Source: an uncultured Oscillibacter sp.
GTDB lineage: Bacteria; Bacillota; Clostridia; Oscillospirales; Oscillospiraceae
Direction of reading: 5' to 3'
Assembly (NCBI GenBank): GCA_948435975.1
Contig: CAOJHG010000091.1
Location: 1 to 7,553, forward strand
DNA length: 7,553 nucleotides
The notes beneath the pieces were generated by a model. That model saw only the letters and a list, made by a program, of their open reading frames with translations, had not been told where the DNA came from and ran no database searches. Within the stretch, counting starts at the first letter, position 1; each line of letters begins with the position of its first letter. Below are positions 6,277 through 7,553 of the stretch, piece after piece. The position numbers were made by a program, and so were the translations under genes.

Positions 6277-6447
6277 ATCGTCCGCTCCTTTTTCTGTCCT
6301 GCCGCCGGATGAGACCAGCAGCGTCTGTTTATTTGCCGGACGATGCAGCCAGTGGTCCTGTTCCTTATTCGGGGGACCAGCCTCCGCCTTCAGGGAAGCG
6401 ATTTCCGCCCCTAAAGCGGCCAGCCTGCCTTTTCTCGTCCGCCAAGA
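6277..6447 (-). other. miaA-hfq spacer, open in frame with both genes
   Basis: Between the miaA TAG and the hfq ATG there are 57 codons with no stop, in the same frame as both genes. There is no ATG, GTG or TTG in that frame. The early part reads as a heptad-like stretch [17 protein letters not shown]; the rest looks unstructured. I see no clear promoter or terminator. It may be an untranslated spacer, a remnant of a small coiled-coil gene, or an upstream extension using a rare start. Untranslated spacer is the default. Confidence 0.4.
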
Positions 6448-7392
6448 CTAGGATACCCCCACAGCGGACAAGATTCCCGTCGAAACCTGGAAGGCATGGG
6501 CAAAATCCCGTTCCTTTTCCCAAAATATCCAGTGAATGTCCGGGTTCCGCCGCAGCCAGGTCAGTTGACGCTTGGCATATTGGCAGGAACGGAGCTTGAT
6601 CTCCTCCAGGGCCTCCGCCGTCGTGGACCGTCCCTCCAGTACGCCAAGGAACTCCTTATAGCCGATGGCCTGGAGGGCGGTGGCGCCGCTTGGAAGTCCC
6701 TGCGACATAAGGGCCCGGACCTCATCCAGAAGGCCCTCCTCCGCCATACGGTCCACCCGCCGGCCAATCAAAGCCCGCATGTCCGCCCGGTCCGCGAATT
6801 GCAGGCCGATCCACACCGCGCTGTACCGGGGCGGCAGGGCTTGGGTCTCCCGGTTGTGGGCGGAAATGGTCTTCCCTGTTTCCAGGTAGACCTCCAGCGC
6901 CCGCAGGATGCGCTTCTCGTCCGAGGGGTGCAGACGGTCCGCCGCCTCCGGGTCCGCCTGGCGCAGCTCATCCAGAAGGACGGCAGCGCCTTCCCTTTTC
7001 AGGCGCTCCTGAAGGGTCTTCCGCACTTCTCCTCCAGCGCTTCCAGGGGCGAAGGTCCGGCCTTTTACCACTGCATCCAGCCAAAGCCCGGTCCCTCCCA
7101 CCAGGACCGGCAGGCGGCCCCGGGCAAGGATATCGTCGATAATGGGCACGGCGGTTTCCACATACCGGGCCGCAGACCACTGTTCCGCTGGGTCCGCCAC
7201 AGCGACCATGTGGTGGGGAACGCCGTCCATCTCCCTTTCTGTGGGCGCGGCAGTCCCAATGGTCATGCCCCGGTAAATCTGCATGGAGTCCACAGATACG
7301 ACTTCGCCGTTGTACCGCTTTGCCAGAAGGACGCCCAGCGTGGTCTTGCCGCAGGCGGTGGGACCCACGACGCATACAACCTCCGGCGGCAT
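6448..7392 (-). CDS. miaA: tRNA dimethylallyltransferase MiaA, 314 aa
   Basis: MiaA transfers a dimethylallyl group from DMAPP to N6 of adenine-37 in tRNAs reading UNN codons. This is the first step toward (m)s2i6A and improves codon-anticodon pairing. The P-loop is GPTACGKT (10-17). The catalytic aspartate is D35 in SVDSMQIYRGM (33-43). Other blocks are VGGTGLWLDAV (98-108), LHPSDEKRILRALEV (154-168), LQAIGYKE (240-247) and the tRNA-binding QYAKRQLTWLRR (271-282). Length is normal for the family (about 300-320), and no domain is missing. The ATG lies one base after the TAA of the upstream gene. The only upstream purine motif is GGAAG inside that gene, so re-initiation or coupling is likely. 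Cytoplasmic. Confidence 0.97.
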   Translation of the reverse strand: MPPEVVCVVGPTACGKTTLGVLLAKRYNGEVVSVDSMQIYRGMTIGTAAPTEREMDGVPHHMVAVADPAEQWSAARYVETAVPIIDDILARGRLPVLVGGTGLWLDAVVKGRTFAPGSAGGEVRKTLQERLKREGAAVLLDELRQADPEAADRLHPSDEKRILRALEVYLETGKTISAHNRETQALPPRYSAVWIGLQFADRADMRALIGRRVDRMAEEGLLDEVRALMSQGLPSGATALQAIGYKEFLGVLEGRSTTAEALEEIKLRSCQYAKRQLTWLRRNPDIHWIFWEKERDFAHAFQVSTGILSAVGVS

Positions 7393-7393
7393 C

Positions 7394-7553
7394 TTACAGA
7401 ACTTCCGCGCCCAGCAGCCTGGCCCGTTCCAGGGCGGGGGCCATCAGCGCGTCTGCCTGGCCCGGGAGCACATCCAGCCCGCCGGCAAACACGTAGTCAA
7501 ACCGGGGAATGCCGAACATTTCCGACACCTGCTTCCAGTAGAGGACGCCCAGG
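7394..7553 (-). CDS. C-terminal end of a probable flavodoxin/NADPH-dependent FMN-reductase-like protein (partial)
   Basis: The last 52 codons before a TAA at 7396-7394 read as continuous protein ending in ARLLGAEVL. The stretch includes YWKQVSEMFGIPRFDYVFAG, followed by GLDVLPG and a helix ALERARLLGAEV. A '(Y/F)AGG-D/E-PG ... PALE-A--LG' ending resembles flavodoxin-fold FMN reductases and iron-sulfur flavoproteins, but the flavin-binding N-terminus lies outside the window, so the call is tentative. It does not resemble the MutL C-terminus often found before miaA. Its stop is one base from the miaA start, so the two genes share a transcript. Confidence 0.5.
   Translation of the reverse strand, partial: LGVLYWKQVSEMFGIPRFDYVFAGGLDVLPGQADALMAPALERARLLGAEVL

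Overview
The window looks like a piece of chromosome from a GC-rich anaerobic Firmicute of class Clostridia, most likely Oscillospiraceae-like (Flavonifractor/Lawsonibacter type). That placement is inferred from the Gram-positive division proteins SepF and DivIVA, a Firmicutes-type Hfq, strong AAGGAG-type ribosome sites and GC-rich codon use. Every gene I can support lies on the minus strand, so transcription runs from high to low coordinates. I see no rRNA, tRNA, CRISPR array, insertion sequence or phage gene.

In transcription order: (1) 7553-7394, the last 52 codons of a probable flavodoxin/FMN-reductase-like protein; (2) miaA, tRNA dimethylallyltransferase, starting one base after that stop; (3) a 171-base gap, then hfq; (4) a membrane-anchored HlyD/RND-adaptor-like protein; (5) a YggS/YlmE-type PLP-binding protein; (6) sepF, coupled to yggS by an ATGA overlap; (7) divIVA; (8) a HAD-family phosphatase ending in a Rho-independent terminator whose loop contains the stop codon.

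The block yggS-sepF-divIVA is a shortened form of the Gram-positive ylm/division cluster (ylmD-ylmE-sepF-ylmG-ylmH-divIVA in Bacillus). YlmG and YlmH are absent, an HlyD-like envelope protein sits directly upstream and a HAD phosphatase directly downstream. miaA-hfq is a widespread pair linking tRNA modification with RNA-chaperone regulation. The close same-strand packing suggests one or two operons ending at 1809.

Below 1809 there is a clear change. A 274-base non-coding stretch holds a good sigma-A-like promoter and a structured leader with strong hairpins and a 12-base direct repeat. It drives a secreted, probably surface-exposed modular protein that runs off the window at base 1. That protein has a signal peptide and three beta-rich modules joined by Gly/Thr/Pro-Ser-Asp linkers. 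It is the largest coding region here, is AT-richer than its neighbours, and is easily missed because its stop codon lies outside the window.
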